Source: Caprimulgus europaeus (lineage: Eukaryota > Chordata > Aves > Caprimulgiformes > Caprimulgidae). Taken from it: a stretch of 64,000 nt of DNA. The stretch is from positions 44,684,037 to 44,748,036 of the forward strand of contig OU015525.1 of NCBI GenBank assembly GCA_907165065.1, given 5' to 3'. Within the stretch, counting starts at the first letter, position 1; every line of letters begins with the position of its first letter. Under the pieces are notes generated by a model. It did not search any database and was not told the DNA's origin. It saw nothing but the letters and a program-made list of their open reading frames with translations. Positions 15,601 to 29,700 of the stretch are shown here, one piece after another. The translations under genes were made by a program, and so were the position numbers.

Positions 15601-17739
15601 ACCTATTCCACCCCCACTGCAGTGAGCAGGGACACCTTCAACTAGTCAGGTTGCTCAGAGCCCCGTCCAACCTGACTTTGAATGTTTCCAGGGATGGGGC
15701 GTCTACCATGCTCAAGTATGCCATATAAAGCAGAAGATTTATTTGTTCGGGGAAAATGTAATCTGTGATTTAGCTTTTGATTTTAAATATAATACACAAT
15801 ATTGAATTTGGATTGATAGGATGATCTCTAGTGTAGACTACAGACCTACGTCAGGATAATTTTTGCCTTCTGTCTTTACCATTTTTTTCTATTTGTTAAG
15901 CTTACGCATTTGTTTTTGCTTTTCAATAAGATTCTTGTCCCTTAATTTGTGTTTTCACAGTTTCAGTATACTTACACTTCTATGTAAAGTATTGTTCTGT
16001 GTTGTAGATAGGTATTTATGATTGATGAGAAGATGGGATGGATTTTCATTTACATTTCCTAATGTAGCAGCACACCCAGTAGGTGGAATTTGATTTAATC
16101 ACCACTGCAGAGGGGGATGAAAGGTTAATGCTGAATACATATGGTAATCAATATTATTTAGTTTGGTTAGTATTCTGAAAAAAATAATATGTCTGAATTG
16201 CTGTACTTTTTGTTCTGTTTTAATTTTATTTTACAATACTATGTCCTATGAGGACTTCAAAGAATTTCTTGGGTATGATTTGCAGAAGATCTATAAATGA
16301 CTGTGGGCAAAAGACCTACATAAATTGTGTCTAAACTGTCTTTCTCTGGGTAATCTATAGCATAGCTTCACAAGCCTGCGAATTTCTTCCCAGTTTCTTG
16401 GGAAGTGACCATGAGAGGTATTTATGCACGTGTTGAAACATATCTCCATCTTATCTGAAAATGACCTACTGTTGTATTCCTGACATTAAGGACTGCTGTG
16501 TAAATTCTCTGATTGGGGCCTTTCCTCTGCTTCTTAAAAAAAGACTTCTGATGATCCTTTCTTGCCTGTTTGTATTTTAAGGTCATGCTATGATGCGTTT
16601 ACAGAAAACATGGCAGGGGAGAGTCTGCTGTTGGAGAAGAGGAGACAGTATCACTGTGCAGCATATAATTGTGCTATTGCTGTTATCAGTTGTGTCTTCA
16701 CTGAAATTAAATTTTATCAAGGCTTTCTTTTTACAGAAAAGTCAGAAAAGGTGAGAAGCTGTTGTTGCTGTTAGAAAGCTTCCAGAGCATGAGACCCAAA
16801 GTTATTTTACCTGATTGTAGTAAATCAAAACATCGAACCTGAATGACATGCACTTATATTAACAAACTACCTAGTGAAGCAATAGAAGGAGTCATAGCTG
16901 ACTTTGTTGCATCCTTCATGCAATTTGAATTACTGATTAAGATTTTACCATCTGTTAGGGAATGGATGAATTAGTGATATGTTTACCTAGTTTTCCTTCC
17001 ACTCAATCAATTTTTTAAAATATGAGAGGAGAAAAAAGTGCTATTGTTAAAATCCTCCGGTGGTTGGAATATACTTGAATAAGAGATACTCTCTTTACAG
17101 AGCACATTGTCTGTGCTGCAAATTCTTGAGTAGTTGAATAGCAAAATTTTCTTAAAAGTATTGATCTAGAAGAGAAGGTATGCCATATTTTCTATATTGT
17201 ATGTTGATCTATTGCTTTTTAAGAAAAAATAAAATACATTCAGAGCAATAGTTACTGTGTGCAGCATTATAATTTTAACATTTCCAAACATGCCTTGGTT
17301 TGCAGAACTTGCTGATTTTTGAAAATTTGATAGACCTGCAGCGTCAGTATACATTTCCTATAGAAATTGAGGTGAGTGGAATTTTTGGGCTTTGAGTATG
17401 GCTTTAACAGTGTAGTCACTGTAGACCAGGTGAATTTTTACATATAGAGAAAGAGGATTCTGTAGTGAATTAAAAATGGAGTATTCCTCTAATGTTTTAG
17501 AACACATTTTTCTGAGAGGAATCCGGACTTGAAACTTAGAACACACCTGCCATGCACTTAACTTTAATATACTTTTTAGCACACTTACTCTGGTAATGAT
17601 TGACTGTAGAGTTAAGCACTTTAGCTGTTCTTGTAGCATCAATCATAATCATTTACAACAAGGGATTTCCAGTCATATTAATTTATTTTGATAATGTTTT
17701 GGCAGTTCTGTAATAAATGATTGTAAATAAACTGTAAAT

Positions 17740-17778
<39 letters not shown>

Positions 17779-20700
17779 TTTTTTTCAAACTTTATTTCTT
17801 GCTGTTTAGGTGCCTCTGGAAAGGAAGAAGCGGTACATTGCTATTAGAAAGGAGGCCAGGGATGCAGGGAATAGCGATCAGGGTATGATAATAGTCATTT
17901 ATGACTATGAAAAAAAATATGCTTTCTTACTTTTCTTACAGTGTTCATTAATGTGTTCTTAACTGGCTTCTACAGTAGCAGGAACAAATAAAAGCATTCA
18001 ATGTACTTAATCGATTAACGACCAATTGCCACCCACCCTTAAATTTTAGTGGCTACTAAAGGCTTGTTCCTTGTAATTACCTTGATTAATGGTCTGTTCT
18101 TTTTCCTATTTAGATGAACCCAAGTATTTAGCTTCTGCGTCCTACATGATGGATAGCAGTTTGAGTGAGGAAATGAGTCAGTTTGATTTTTCTACTGGAG
18201 TCCAAGGTTTTTCTTATAGCTCCCAAGATGTTACAGCTAGCAGCACTCGTTTCAGGAGAAAGGTAATTTAATGACTTATGTGCTGTGAGGAAGAAAAGTT
18301 TTATGCTTTCTAGCAATCGCATGTGTTTATTTGGGTTGAGAAAGAAAAATTTCTAGTCTCCTATATTTGTTCTACTTGACTGAGCATGCGTTCCTACAGA
18401 AGATGAGGGAAGGGACTTGAGCTGCCTTCTGTCTCTTCCCTTTTTCCACTGTCTACAGCTGGAGAAAAGCAGTGCCCTGCCTTGGGTTTCTAAAGTTGAG
18501 TAATGTGAGTGAAGTTCAGCCTGAGTTGGAAAAAGATGGCTTGTGACGTTGTGCGCATTCAGAAGTATCCTGTGACAGTTGTGTTTTGCTCTTAAGCATA
18601 TAGTTTCCTCATTTGCCTCTTCTTTTGGTTTTGAAGGCACTTGACCAAACTGGTTGTATCAAATGCATGGAATAAATGATCAAACACTTTATTATTTTTG
18701 TATCTCTGTTGTGGCACCTTGTATTTAACTGTTGGTCTTGGAAGAGTAGCATTTAATATCTTCCAGGACTTGAAGTTGTGTTCCTTCCGCAGTCAAAAGA
18801 TGTCTCATCACCAGTAATACAAATAGGATAGATTTTTGCTATAAAACAGAAAGCAAGCTTGTAAAAGTATCAAAAAAAGACAAAATCTGTAAAAGTAGCT
18901 GTTAACATTGGTAAAAATAAACTGTTTCCATGTTTTGGAGCAAGGAGGTGTTTTATCTGCAGTGAAGTTAACCAGAAATGTACTATCTGCTTTATGTAGT
19001 AATGTTGCAGTTTCTAACTATAAAGTTTCTTTTGTGATTTATTCTGTGTAGCAAAGGAGGGAGCTGCTGTGGTTGCTAGTCAGTGTGAAACAACATGTCC
19101 ATAGAAATAATGCTTTCCGTCTGTGGAAGGTGTTAACACATTTTTTCAGCTATGAAATGAAATAATTTCTGTGAGGTTCAGCAAACTCTTCCTGCTTCAA
19201 GTAGTTGCCACACTTATCATGGCAGGTAGTAAAGTCAGAGTAATGCAACTTTGATATCTGTTGGCACAGAAAGTAAAAGATGTGCTCAGCTGGTACATAT
19301 GTTTGGGACGTGTCTGAACCACACATCTGATGTATTCCCTGTTGTACACAATGAGCATATAGTCAAATCTGTAAACACAGATAAGATCAGAATCACTTGT
19401 TACATTATCATGATTTAAAAGAAAATAAAAGTGTTGTTATTAATCATAGTAACACTTTTTTTTTTTTCCAGGAACCCACAGAATACATGGCTTTAAATGA
19501 TGAAATGGAACTGGAAATGGATGAACTCAATCAACATGAATGTATGGCTTCTATGACCTCTCTGATTAAACATATGCAGAGGAACCGGATCACACCCAAA
19601 GTGGAGGAGGCCAGTATTAACCAAAAAGTTGGCATTTTTTCACTCATTATACCAAGAAAAGGGAGTTATGATTGAATCCTTTTGTTTATTAATTTTCATG
19701 CCTATATTATAATGAGACGTGTGTGGCTCAAGATGGGGGCTTTTTGGCTTGGTAAGCCTGTTAGGTCCAAAAAGTGAGTTGATTTTTGCTCATCTCTCTT
19801 AAATTTCAGGGGACAGTTCCAGTAGATCTTCCTCTTTGGATGAAATTTCTCCATGGCAAATTAGGAAACCCATCAGTACCACTAAATATTCGCCTCTTCA
19901 TAGCAAAACTTATTCTTAATACTGAGGATGTGAGTATATTTTTGTCATTTTTTTTCTGTTAATGTAATGGATTGTAGTATAATATCAACTGTGTAACTTG
20001 TGGGGTAAAATATTTAATCAGCTGATACTTTTGGGGCAGTCAAATTGAGTAGTTTGCTGTGATAAAAGAGAGTGCATTCATAGCCCAAAATTCCAGATAG
20101 TGCCAGTATTTTGAACATAATATAAATATTTTTTTCTCCTACACCCTACTTCTGTAAGTAGATGATGTTGGTAATATGTATCTTCTCGTAACTGAAAGTA
20201 ACTGGTTCATTGATACTGGGTAAGAGGTATGGCTAATTATGTTTGCCTTCTTTGAAAGAGCAAGTATAATGGTTTTTTTAATGGTCACAGATGAGCTTTA
20301 TAGAAACTTTTAGAGCTAAATGATGTTCCAGTTGCAGAAAGATATAAAGACAGCATAATTTGTCTTTGCCTGAGAAGAAATATTTTCTAACTCTCATTCA
20401 TGGGTAAAACATTCTCATCCTATTTCGTACAGTGATTTTAAAGTATAATGTTTCAGTCTGAAATACTCCAAAATGCAAAAAGGCTGAATTTCAGAATTAG
20501 TTCAAGAGGCTTTAACACCCACTTAAATCTGTTTTCTTAGTCAAGGTGTCTGAACCAGAAAGGTAGATGAGTGACATACTCTTTCAAATCCTTTAGGGTC
20601 AGGTTTTCTGCATGAGAGCTGGATTATGGGGGCCCCAGTGAAATAATTAACTTTATGTGAATACTTGGTTAAAGGTTTCTGAGCAGAAGTGAGGAATATA

Positions 20701-23700
20701 GTTATGGATACTTCCTATTTTTAAGCTATTTTAAATTTTTTCTGGTTGTTGCTTCAGAGGTTAAGGAAAGTGATAAGAGTTTGATTTAGCAGTCTTACCT
20801 GTAATGATTATTGAATAACAGGTTATTGAATAGTTGTATAATTTGTACTTGATTGCTGATTTTCCTGTTTTTTATAGATTTTCCGACCTTATGCAAAGCA
20901 GTGGCTTGGACCATTGCTGCAGCTTGTTGTTTCTGGAAATAATGGAGGTGAAGGGATTCATTACATGGTAGTGGAAATAGTAGTTACTATCCTTTCCTGG
21001 ACAAGTGTAACCACTCCTAAAGTAAGGAAATGTGAAATTCATTTTTATTATTATTGTCACTATCTGGTAAGGAATGAGTGAGTTTGTTATTATGCAATTA
21101 TCATTTTCTGTATCAGTCCACTGTTTCTTTTAGATACTAACTTCAAAAATAGATTATTTACTTGCTTGCTTTCATAAAACAATATATACCTTCATGTTGG
21201 AATCATTATTGTTATTTTTGCTTCTGTTCATTGTAGGGGAATATTAAGGATGAGATTTTAGCTAATAGATTGCTTGAATTCCTGATGAAGAATGCCTTTC
21301 ACCAAAAAAGAGCTGTGTTCAGACACAATCTGGAAATCATAAAGACAGTTATAGAGTGTTGGAAGAACTGTCTCTCCATACCTTACAGGTAAGCATTTAG
21401 ACAATTGCTTTCTTTTGTTAATGTTTCAAGAATATAAGTGAACATTAACAAAGGAGATGAAAAGGTAAATTCAGCTGCAATAGTAAACATTTTGTCCCTA
21501 GAGTTGACAGTAGAACTTCAGAACTGAACTCTCCAGAGGTTGTAACTTAATTTGCAAAACAACAAGGAGAGAGACAAAGAAAACATGTAGGGGATTACAA
21601 TAGCAACAACAAAAGCAGGAGTAATCTCTCCAAAGACTTAGGTTTTATTTGAAATTTTGGGTGTCATCACTGAATATCCAACTCTTAGTAAGACTTCTGT
21701 GATCTGCTGTGCTTCTCAACTTTTTGCAGAGAATTTGTGTGCACTTACAGTCTCTTTTTAGATTTTGTTTTGTTTGCAAAGGCTTCTTCATTGAAACTAA
21801 ATACCTACTTCTTTCTGAATATATGCTTTCTACTGGTTTTGGTGGGAGTGCATATGCGTATATACATACTTTCTGCTGGTTTTGGTGGGGTTGTATGTGT
21901 GTATATATCTAAATACACAGAGGGTGACTGATTTCTGCTGTATATATTTTGTTCTTTTCATGTATATCACTACTTTTATGTTTTTATCCAACAGTTTAAT
22001 ATTTGAAAAGTTTTCTAATGGAGACCCTGATACAAAGGACAACTCGGTGGGAATTCAGCTGCTGGGAATTGTTCTGGCTAACAATTTACCTCCCTTTGAC
22101 CCAAAGTGTGAAATAGATCGTGTCAGGTGAGAATTGCAGCGTTTTGAAGAATCATTTTGGTAAAAGCTTAAGACAAAGCAAGCAGTCTAACTTGTCAGCA
22201 TGAACTATGGGAGCTGGATTGCTAATTTGTCAGAATTGTTTATCCCATCATCCCTTTGCTGTTGTCTGTCAGATGTAATGCTTTTCTAGCTGCAAACTGC
22301 AGACCACATTTATTCTGGAAAGTGTTTAGAAGAATGTAAGCTTTTTTACAGTGGGCCCCAGGGTTGTAGTTTCATGGGAATTCCCGGAGTCAGGAATTGC
22401 CAAAGTAGGGATTTGAGAGACTGCAGGTGGAAATCCACGTTGTGCTGTATTCAGCTCTTCTAAAAGCAGTCACTGTTCCCCTAAGTCGCTCAGGTGAATA
22501 TTTTGTTTCAGTTTAAAACTGGATGCTGGAGCAATGGCTTACAGCAGGTCTACCTTTTGTGTTAGGTATTTTCAGGCTTTGACCAGCAACATGGCCTTAT
22601 TAAAGTATAAAGAAGTTTATGCAGCCGCAGCAGAAGTGTTGGGACTTGCCCTTCAATACATTGCTGAGAGAGAAAATGTAAGTGAACTGTATTGTGTGTT
22701 TGACTGTTCCTGACTTAATTCTATGTACATTTTTTATATGACTGTTCAATTCAGCTCCAAAAATGAATGTATTTAAAACTCATCAGTCTTTGTACAACAG
22801 ATTGAGTTAAAGGTTTAAACCATTAATTCAAGAGGAAAAGAATTTGAGAGCAGACTAAGTGCAGATTTTTTGCCTTGCTGTTTTGGAGCTGATAGTGAAT
22901 AGTCTCTTTCTGAGTCTTTGTTCAGCTTTTGCCAACTAGCAACACTGGCATGATACTTTTAAAAGGTTTGGAGGTTTTTTTAAAGACAAAAAAAAAAATT
23001 GCAAGTTGGGAGGTTTGGGACTGTCTTTTCAATATCTATATTTGAGGATGTTTAATAACTTGTAAGTTTTGATGTAAATTTAAAGACATTGTATTTAATT
23101 TTGAATCCAGTTATTTTCAAGGTAGTGGATAAGGTGAATGCAAAACTGTTGCTCATCAAATCCTACAGTACTAGAACTAGGGGATAGTGCTTGATGATCG
23201 CAGAAATGAGTTTGAGACAAATACTTAGAAGTACTTCTTTATACAACAGCTAGTTCAAAGATAAATTAGGCAAATCCATGCACAAAATAAAAATTCACAA
23301 ACAGATTCTGAAAACAATAGACAACAAGGTACAGTCTTAAGTTCCCCAATCGAATCCAGATCCCCGTTGGATGAGGCGGATGCATGTTAGGTTGTATGAG
23401 AGAAAAGGAGGACAAAATGCAGCCACGCTCATGTGTTACCCCTAAATATCATCCTGCAGCTTCTATTAGAGGCAAAAATAACAAGATATTGGCTAGGTAG
23501 GTTATTATTCTGACCTTGTAGGTTATTCTTACTCTCTCCCTACTATTCTTACATCTTCTTCCACTTAATTGCATTCTTGTGGTTCTTCACAGTTTGTAGA
23601 GCATATTTCATAAAATGAATTCCTGCAGTTTTGCAGTCTTCCATGCTCCATTATAAGCAGTATTTTGAATAAATAAGCAAAGATAGTGCAAATATTATAT

Positions 23701-26700
23701 CCTATACAAAGCATATTTCTTTGACATTAAGTGAAGGTTGCTGATTGGTTTTCACCTTTTCACTAAAAAAAATATTTTTTTTTACGTTAATTAATTGGAA
23801 ATCTGCCATACCAGAAGCAGCTACTTATTATTTATGTAAGCATACTAAGCAAAATTAAGGAGTTGCTTCCAAACCAATCAAAGGAAGTTCACAAAGGTAT
23901 TGTTTAAGCAGGCAATCATGTTTCAGCCAGCTGTACAGCAGCCATGAAGCACCATAAATGTCAAGATGAAGCAAGTGGATCTTACCTAGCAAAATGCACT
24001 AGAAACAAACAGTATAGCTAGCAGACCTATGTGTCATTAAGGTGGTTATGAGTTTCATGGCTATGCTTGTCTTATTGTCATTACTTTCTCATTTTCAGGT
24101 ACTTGAAGATCCAGTTTATGATTGTGTCATAAGACAATTAAAACATCATCAGAACACCCAACAGGATAAGTTTATTCAATGCTTGAATAAAGTTGTTAAG
24201 AATTTTCCACCTCTTGCCGACAGGTAGGTAATGATGTACCTTATATGTTCATTTTAGATCTAGAGGAATAATAGAAAATAACTTGCTTTTCTTTGTGGGC
24301 TTCTTGTTATGTTGAGGTTTATGAATGCAGTATTCTTTTTGATACCTAAACTTCATGGCATAATGAAAACCTACTGTCTGGAAGTAATAATGTGCCGGGC
24401 AGAAGAAATACCTGATCTCCACTTGCAGCTAAAGAGTAAAGACTTTATCCAGATCATGAATCACAGGTGAGTGGTCATGTGATAACAAATGTGGATGCAT
24501 GGTTCTTGATAACATTTTCTGTGCTGGCCACAACATTTTTACATTCAGAAGCATTTATAATTCCTGTTTGATTTTTGGTCACTGCTCTCCTAATTTGAGC
24601 TAATGGAACCTGGGAGTTAAGTATTAAGATGGTTAGCTGACTGTGAAAAACAAACAAAAACCCCAAAATAGCAGTAAGGTGAAACACCACTGGAATGTGA
24701 ATTTCTGTACTATGTATTAGTTTAGTTATATTCTTACCCTTAGGTTGAACTCAAAAGTATTTACTGAAAGCCCTTTATGAAAACCAAATATTATTGCTAA
24801 AACCTAAACTAATGTTAAGGTTCTGTGTGTAGGAGTGAAGAGAAAAGCAATGTAACTGTTCTTTTTTTCCCTCTTATTAGGGATGATGAAAGGCAAAGGG
24901 TTTGTTTGGATATAGTGTACAAGATGCTGTCTAAACTAAAACCACTTGAACTTAAAGAACTTCTTCCTGGAGTGACAGGGTTCATTTCTCACCCTTCTGT
25001 AATATGTCGACAGCGCATGTATGATATTCTGATGTGGATTTATGATAATTACAGGTGTGTATTCACTGTAGACGTTGTCTTTCAGTGGTTTGTCACAGAC
25101 AGAGTGAAAGTGCTTGTAACATTGTCTTCCAACTTCATGTTCCTTGGTGTGGGATTTTCCCAGTTCTCAGAAGAATAGAGCCTGTGATTTGCCTAAGTAG
25201 CTCTGGCCTTTGGCGGCAATTTTATCACTTCCACTAAGGAAAAAAGACTTAAATCTGAACTTTAGCTCAGAACTAGGATGTTGCATCACCACAGCATGAT
25301 GGCATAAGAGGTCTTAGCTTTGATGCTCCCACTTTTTTTCTCGTTGCCAGTATTTGTAACTAGTAAGAATTGTACACTAGAGAAATTTGCTTGTAGGTGG
25401 AAAGTGTATTAAGGCACTTTGGCATGATATGGATCCCTTCAATCTGGTAGTATAAAGATGTTCTTTCTGTTTGACCCCTTAGAGCTTGGAACAGGCATGT
25501 ACTCAGTGTGACAAGCGAGTTCTTGTTGAATCATCTAACTTAGTTGGGTTCTATTATATGCTTTTTCCCAAGATAACTATTTGAATGGATAATTATTGTT
25601 AAGAAAAAGTACAGGGAATTTTTATTACATCATCACTTGGGAAAACCTAGTTCTCTACCTTTTTCTCAGTTTTATCAAAAAGAGTTACTTCTGTTTGGCC
25701 TTTACAATAAATACCTGACATGCATTATTTAGCTTTCTGATTATTACTTTTCTGAATACTGGAGAGATAAGACATTTTTGGCAATGAGGACCTCATGTTA
25801 TGAAAAAGACACAGCGTTGTCATGCCAAGTTGAGATTTTTATGAGAAAAACATGTTCTTCCTTTTCTCCCACCATTTTCATCCTCTTATTTTACTACGGA
25901 TTGTTTTAGAGAAGTCATTAAAAGAAATTTTTCTCCTAACATCAGTGATCCAGAAAGCCAAGCAGATGGTGATTCTCAGGAAATACTCAAACTGGTAAAA
26001 GAAATCCTGCTTCAAGGACTTATTGATGAGAATGCCGAACTGCAGTGAGTAAACAGAGTTGACTGACTGAAGTAACAAATCCCTAAATTGTTCTCTTTAT
26101 CACGGAAGAGTTGATCCTTAGAGGTTTTTTAAGTATTTTAATATCAAAGGGTAACAGAGATAACATTATTTACTTTTCTTCCAGTAAGTTAATTTACAAA
26201 ATTGTGTCCCATAGTGTTACACCAAAGTTAACTGAAGCACAGGGCTTTTGAACAAACTTCTGAGCCATGGAGAGGCTGTTTCAGTATGTTAGACCTAATT
26301 CTGCATTAATGTTGTGGAGTTTGTTAGCAACAAGGCGGCCTTCACTGTACACAGATACACAAAAATAGGTTCAGTGTTGAAGGATGTTGCATTTTTTAAA
26401 TTTTTTGGTGAAGCAGAAGATAGAATAGGACATCTCTGTGCTTATCCACCCCTAGCACTACTCAAGAGGAAAACAACTTAATAGAAATAATTTTTTCAGA
26501 GTAAACCTTTAATATCAGTCTAATGGCGTAGAGCATGGTAGATGAATGAGGAATTTGGTATAATTCAGTGGCATGAAAGGGTTAATTGAAGGTGTTATAA
26601 TCTTATTGTGGGGGGTTTTCTTACATTACTTTTTTGGTAGTTTTGTGTTTTCTATTTGCAGATAACCAAGAATAACTTTATTCCTTGCCTTTGCAGATTA

Positions 26701-29700
26701 ATTGTTAGGAATTTTTGGAGTGACGAGACAAGGTTACCTGCAAATATTCTCGATCGCATGCTGGCATTGTTAAATTCTTTATATTCCACCAAGATTGAAA
26801 CACAGTACTTGAGTCTAATCACAAATTTTCTGCTCGAAATGACTAGCAAGAGCCCGGATTATTCCAGAAAAATATTTGAGCATCCACTGTCTGAATGCAA
26901 ATTTCAGGTGAATTGTCATATGCTATCCTGTATGAAACCATGTGACAAATTCCATTCCTTAATGTAGTTGCCACTTGAACAAAGAATGGCATAGTGAAAG
27001 GGATTTTTGAAAGTGTGTTTTGTACTTTGTTAACAGCTGCAACAGTCATGTGTTATGCACAGTATCAGAAGTTTGATGATTTTGTGGGGGCAATAATTTT
27101 GCTTTCTTTTCAAAAAAGAAAGATTTAATTAAAATAATTATATATACCAAGTATGTCTGATGTGTAGAGTAATTAAATACTTTAAAAAAGACAGTAGTGG
27201 AGAGAAGCGCCATAAGGTGGAGAAAAATTGTGAAGAAACAGGCATGCTAGTACAAGAGCTGTAAATCAGTCCTCAGCTGACCAGTCCGAATTGGTGAGCT
27301 TTTTTGCTGAACTATGGAGAACTTTTATGTGTTCAATTTTTTTATAGTCAAGTTCTGCCCCTGTACCTGGGATGATGTTTTAAGTTCTGTGCTTTAATTC
27401 CTGATATTCTGTCTTAAGGAAGGCAAAAAGCCTCCATTCTTGGTGTTTTTATCAAAATCTTTGTGTACTCCTAGGACTTTGTAATTGATTCCAGCTGGCG
27501 TTATCGAAGTACTGTGCTCACACCTATGTTTGTGGAGACTCAAGCTTCTCAGAGTATCCATAGGAATTTATCACAAGAAAGATCCCTTTCTGCTTCTGGG
27601 TCAGTGAGTGGTCGAGTGAGGGCTACCCAGCGGCAATATGAATTTACACCTACACAGCATGTCAGTAAGTCCAGACCAACGTCTCCTGACATTTTCTTGT
27701 TAGCTATAGGAATGATATTTTTCTCTTTATTCCTGTTGTGTATGATTTTTTTAATCTGAAAGTGTAAATGCATTTAATATTTTGTTTTCAAGGGCTTTTT
27801 TGCGTTATGAGAAAGAACATCCAGTCACGTTTTTGTTAGTCTTATATATATATTTTCTACCTAATGTAAAAGAAGTTTGTTTCTTACCTAGCAGCTTGAA
27901 ATCTGCTTCTGCCTGGGAATTATATTTCTAGGGGAGGAAAATGACCTGCTTCATGGACATTTTTGCCTGGTTTATATTTGCATGTGTTACAGCTTTTTTG
28001 CAATTGTTTTTCTACAGGTGGTAGAAGCTCTTTTAATTGGCTAACTGGAAGCAGCATTGACACATTGGCAGAGTATACAGTTCCTTCGTCCTCTGAGTCC
28101 TTGTCTTCATCCATGCTGTTAGTTAACAAACGGAGTGAAAAATTTAGACAAACAACCTTTAAACCAGTGGGGCCAGATTTTGGCAAAAAAAGGTTGGGTT
28201 TGCCTGGAGATGAAGTGGACAGCAAAACTAAAGGTCTGTAAGCCTTATGATGCAATTTCTACATAAATGTTACATTTTTATAGACAATCTTTGTCAGTTA
28301 TTTAGCTGGCAGTCCATTATCTTTGAGACATTCTAATTGAGGCTCCACTTGAGAGATTTTGTTTCCATGGATGTATGGTGATACATACCATGTGGCAAAA
28401 AAGCTAGAATTGTGCCAGGAATTGCAAAAAATGTATGTTACTAGGCAAAATAACTGACTGAATAAGAAACCAGCCGTTGTGATCTTTGCATTCCTACCTC
28501 TCCCAAAGATGATTGTGGCATGAGTGTCACACAGTTATGTCCCTTCTGCTTATCTCTGTAGAGAAGAGATCTCTTAAAACATATTTTTTTCCAAACGTTT
28601 TCAGCTGTGCTGACACAATCTGCAACAGATTGCAATCTGGCATTAGAACTACCTTGTTATTTTCTGAGAATGCTCCTTCATCCCCCTAGTCGCTAACTGA
28701 AAAACATCAGTACTGTTCTGGAATGGCTTAGGCTTCTTCTCCCCATTTCCTCCCCATTTCATCTTTGCTTACCTTGTAATTAAAATTTTAACTGGAAGGA
28801 TGAGAGTAGAAGTTCAGGCAGAGAGCTATAAAGATTGACCTTTTCAATACCTGAGGGGATGTTTCAGGGCAGTTTTGAATGGACCATGCTGAACTACAGA
28901 AGACTTCCAGTCAGTCTCTGGTCTTCTACCAGGAAAATACCAGTTAATAGTGGTATGTTTTTGTTTGCTCACTCTTGTTTCTTAGGAAATGGACTGAAGT
29001 GAGCAGTCTGTAAAGTGGCCTTTCTCCATGACTGTCCAGCATAAGAGTTGATCCAATGCCAGTTCTTATACCTCATCCATGTGCTTAAAATTTTTATATA
29101 AGTGCTTATTATCTCTTCTCTTCAGAACAACTTCACCTGCTTTAATTTGCTGTCTTTTTGAAAGGCCTTGCACTGAGTTGTTGGATATGAAACTTAGGAG
29201 ACTAGCTGGTAAGCTAGTAAATACGAAGGTGATGGCTGTTATTATGTTATGCTCTTGCCTTAAATCTGAAGTTTGCTTGAGAAAGGAAAAGCTGTGGACA
29301 TGATCATGTGTTCCCTAGGTATAGAAGAACGAGCAGAAATTTTAAGACTGCGGAGACGTTTCTTGAAGGACCAAGAGAAACTCAGTCTGATTTATGCTAG
29401 AAAAGGTGTGGCTGAACAGAAAAGAGAAAAGGTTTGTCAATCCAAATAGGTTTCAAATCTTGAATCCCAAGGCTATTTGTAGTCTTGCACTTCACCTCTA
29501 GAAGTGACTTTGTGAAGAAAGGGTAGGTGTAAGATACTGATTGCTGCTTTAAGTGCTTTAGAAGGTCTTATTTGGCAATCATGCTATCTATTTGCTTAAA
29601 GTTAAATGATGTTACTTAGCATGAGTGAGAAAAGAGCTGGGTCATAACACTTCCAGTCTAACACTTAATGTGTGTATGAAGTAATTTTGTGTGAAGGAGT

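Noticed and set aside
26657-26696. Alternative upstream acceptor TTTGCAG before exon 31
   Set aside because: Its use puts a TAA in frame immediately after the junction and destroys the match to human.
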